Shown: piece after piece, positions 62,960-64,000 of the stretch
Layout: the number at the start of each line of letters is the position of its first letter
How positions within the stretch are numbered: the stretch's first letter is position 1
From: Nocardioides luteus
GTDB taxonomy: Bacteria; Actinomycetota; Actinomycetes; Propionibacteriales; Nocardioidaceae
Direction of reading: 5' to 3'
Assembly: GCF_014648595.1 (NCBI RefSeq)
Contig: NZ_BMRK01000002.1
Span: 1 to 64,000 of the forward strand
DNA length: 64,000 nucleotides
Notes under the pieces: model-generated
The model's input: the letters and a program-made list of their open reading frames with translations, nothing else
Told to the model about the DNA's origin: nothing
Databases searched by the model: none
Translations under genes and position numbers: made by a program

Positions 62960-63513
62960 CGCGACTCCCCCTCGGGCTGCACGGGCTCCGGCGCGGTGCT
63001 CGACGCGGCCGCGCGGCGGAGCCGCGACTCACAGTGGTCGAGCCAACGGATCTCCGCCTCGGCCGCGAAGACGAGCCGATCGAGAACCAGCCCTCCGGGC
63101 AGATCGTCGCCGGCGCCGGAGCGCGCCTGACGGCGATATCCCTGGAGAGCCTGCATCGTCGCGTTGCGCTGCTGCTGGACGACCTTGCCGACGTCCACGC
63201 TCGGCACCGCGACCGCCACCGCGAGCTTGATGGCGAGCTCGTCGCGCTGCGGCTGCGTACGCTCCACGGGGGTGTCGAACCACCCCTTGACCTCGGCCTG
63301 CCCGGCCTCGGTCAGCTGATAGAGGGACCGTCCCTCCGCGTCGGTCCCTCCGGCCTCGACGAGTCCGTCGCGCTCGAGTCGCGACAGGGTCGTGTAGACC
63401 TGCCCGACGTTCAGCGGCCAGCTCGCTCCGGTGCGCTGCTCGAACTCGGCGCGCAGCTCGTAGCCGTAGCGCGGCTTCTCCAGCAGCGCCAGCAGTGCGT
63501 GTTTCACGGACAC
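62956..63513 (-). CDS. PadR-family transcriptional regulator
   Basis: This 185-residue PadR protein (VKHALLALLEKPRYGYELRAEFEQRT; NVGQVYTTLSRLERDGLVEAGGT) has a C-terminal helical dimerisation domain. It begins at GTG 63513 after a site fully complementary to the 16S rRNA end (GGAGGTGATC, 63516-63525). It heads the operon with the 49-residue gene, ABC ATPase and FtsX permease, and is probably its repressor. Confidence 0.9.
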   Translation of the reverse strand: MSVKHALLALLEKPRYGYELRAEFEQRTGASWPLNVGQVYTTLSRLERDGLVEAGGTDAEGRSLYQLTEAGQAEVKGWFDTPVERTQPQRDELAIKLAVAVAVPSVDVGKVVQQQRNATMQALQGYRRQARSGAGDDLPGGLVLDRLVFAAEAEIRWLDHCESRLRRAAASSTAPEPVQPEGESR

Positions 63514-63538
63514 TCGATCACCTCCCTTGATTACTTAC

Positions 63539-63563
63539 TGAGTATGTATATACCGAGTATGTA
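63539..63563. promoter_or_regulatory. Candidate PadR binding site before the ABC operon
   Basis: Two direct repeats, TGAGTATGTA (63539-63548) and CGAGTATGTA (63554-63563), 15 bases apart, lie in an AT-rich patch (ACTGAGTATGTATATACCGA) about 25-50 bases upstream of the PadR start. This is the expected place for an autoregulatory site. Confidence 0.5.
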
Positions 63564-63675
63564 CACCCTCGCAAGCCGCCACTCACACCGAACTTGCGAC
63601 TCATCCCGCTCTGACGTGGGAGAATCCATCCGCCGGGCCGGGTCGGCACCCATCAGCCTGAACAAGGGACAAGCA

Positions 63676-64000
63676 GTGACACGTCACGCTCGTGTCGTCG
63701 CGATCGCCGCGGCGTCACTGATCCTCGGCGCGCTGAGCGTCGTCCCGGCGACCTCTCACGCCGCCGAGCCCGACCCCGTCGCCACCTACGAGGACCGCGT
63801 CGGCGTGCCGCTGACCATCCACCGCACCCCCGACGGTGATGCCGACTTCATCGCCGCCGAGGACGACGCCGCCCAACCGTTGGGTGCCTCCGTCGCGACG
63901 GACAGGGCCGCTCACACCCATCTCGACCGGGCCGGCGAAGCCCTCGGCACCGACGACCTCGACCTCCGCGAGCAGGAGACGTCCTCGGCGGTGGGTGGCG
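63676..64000 (+). CDS. Secreted protein, possibly M4-type metalloprotease precursor, cut by window edge
   Basis: From GTG 63676 (with AAGGGAC upstream) 108 residues can be read to the window edge. A Sec signal peptide is clear (RHARVVAIAAASLILGALSV, cleavage near SHAAEP). The next part (THLDRAGEALGTDDLDLREQE) resembles the propeptide of thermolysin-type or fungalysin-type metalloproteases, but the zinc motif would lie outside the window, so this is only a guess. It is divergent from the PadR operon. Confidence 0.55.
   Translation, partial: MTRHARVVAIAAASLILGALSVVPATSHAAEPDPVATYEDRVGVPLTIHRTPDGDADFIAAEDDAAQPLGASVATDRAAHTHLDRAGEALGTDDLDLREQETSSAVGG

Overview
This window looks like chromosomal DNA of a high-GC actinobacterium, most likely Nocardioides or another member of the Nocardioidaceae. 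The evidence is the strong G/C bias at third codon positions, frequent GTG starts, many 4-base overlapping starts and stops, actinobacterial families (WXG100/EssC secretion, LytR-C protein, DUF3558-like lipoprotein, TIGR03084, HelR-like ATPase, YihY/BrkB), and dispersed palindromic repeats of the type common in that group. I see no rRNA, tRNA, CRISPR array, integrase or transposase. The assignment rests on general features and was not checked by any search.

Layout. 1-6.3 kb (minus strand) is a type VII secretion block: a WXG100 protein, a 1501-residue FHA-FtsK ATPase of EssC type, and an RDD/FHA membrane protein. 6.4-14.5 kb is mixed core: a spermidine-synthase-like protein, a 56-residue protein with a strong ribosome site, an amidohydrolase, a HerA-like ATPase, a LytR-C protein, a K+/H+ antiporter and an aminotransferase. 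14.6-15.5 kb is an island of lower GC: a DUF3800 gene whose stop codon lies inside a 97-base, strongly folded RNA element. 15.6-18.2 kb is a translationally coupled trio that looks secretion-related (WXG-like, EspG-like, and an alpha/beta-hydrolase-like protein lacking its nucleophile). 18.3-20.6 kb holds two tandem sulfotransferases.

20.7-32 kb is rich in regulators and transporters: a MerR-PP2C fusion, MarR/EamA with a clear operator, a fused MFS/spermidine synthase, GntR, a MoxR/VWA pair, three HxlR-type paralogues in a row, a VOC protein and PadR. 32-37 kb holds a DrrAB-like exporter, a two-component system and a lipoprotein. 37-42.3 kb encodes glucose-6-phosphate dehydrogenase and a three-gene chorismate-amination operon (fused PhzE/TrpEG-type enzyme, pabA, pabB). 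42.4-49.6 kb carries a broken nucleotidyltransferase, a HelR-like ATPase, enoyl-CoA hydratase, an isoaspartyl methyltransferase-like protein, YihY and two RDD proteins. 49.6-58.8 kb is one long minus-strand catabolic operon (TetR, TIGR03084, AtuA-like, two acyl-CoA dehydrogenases, biotin-dependent carboxylase alpha and beta) for branched-chain or isoprenoid acyl-CoA breakdown. 58.9-64 kb has a VOC protein, a PadR-controlled FtsX-type ABC exporter with an unlisted 49-residue gene inside it, and the start of a secreted protein.

The most interesting signals are: (1) the DUF3800 gene plus structured RNA; (2) an 88-base double-hairpin element found twice at 93% identity, once between genes and once read in frame inside pabB; (3) other palindromic elements that also enter coding regions (biotin carboxylase, AtuA-like linker, sulfotransferase C-terminus). 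Together these suggest that small palindromic elements are still altering proteins in this genome.
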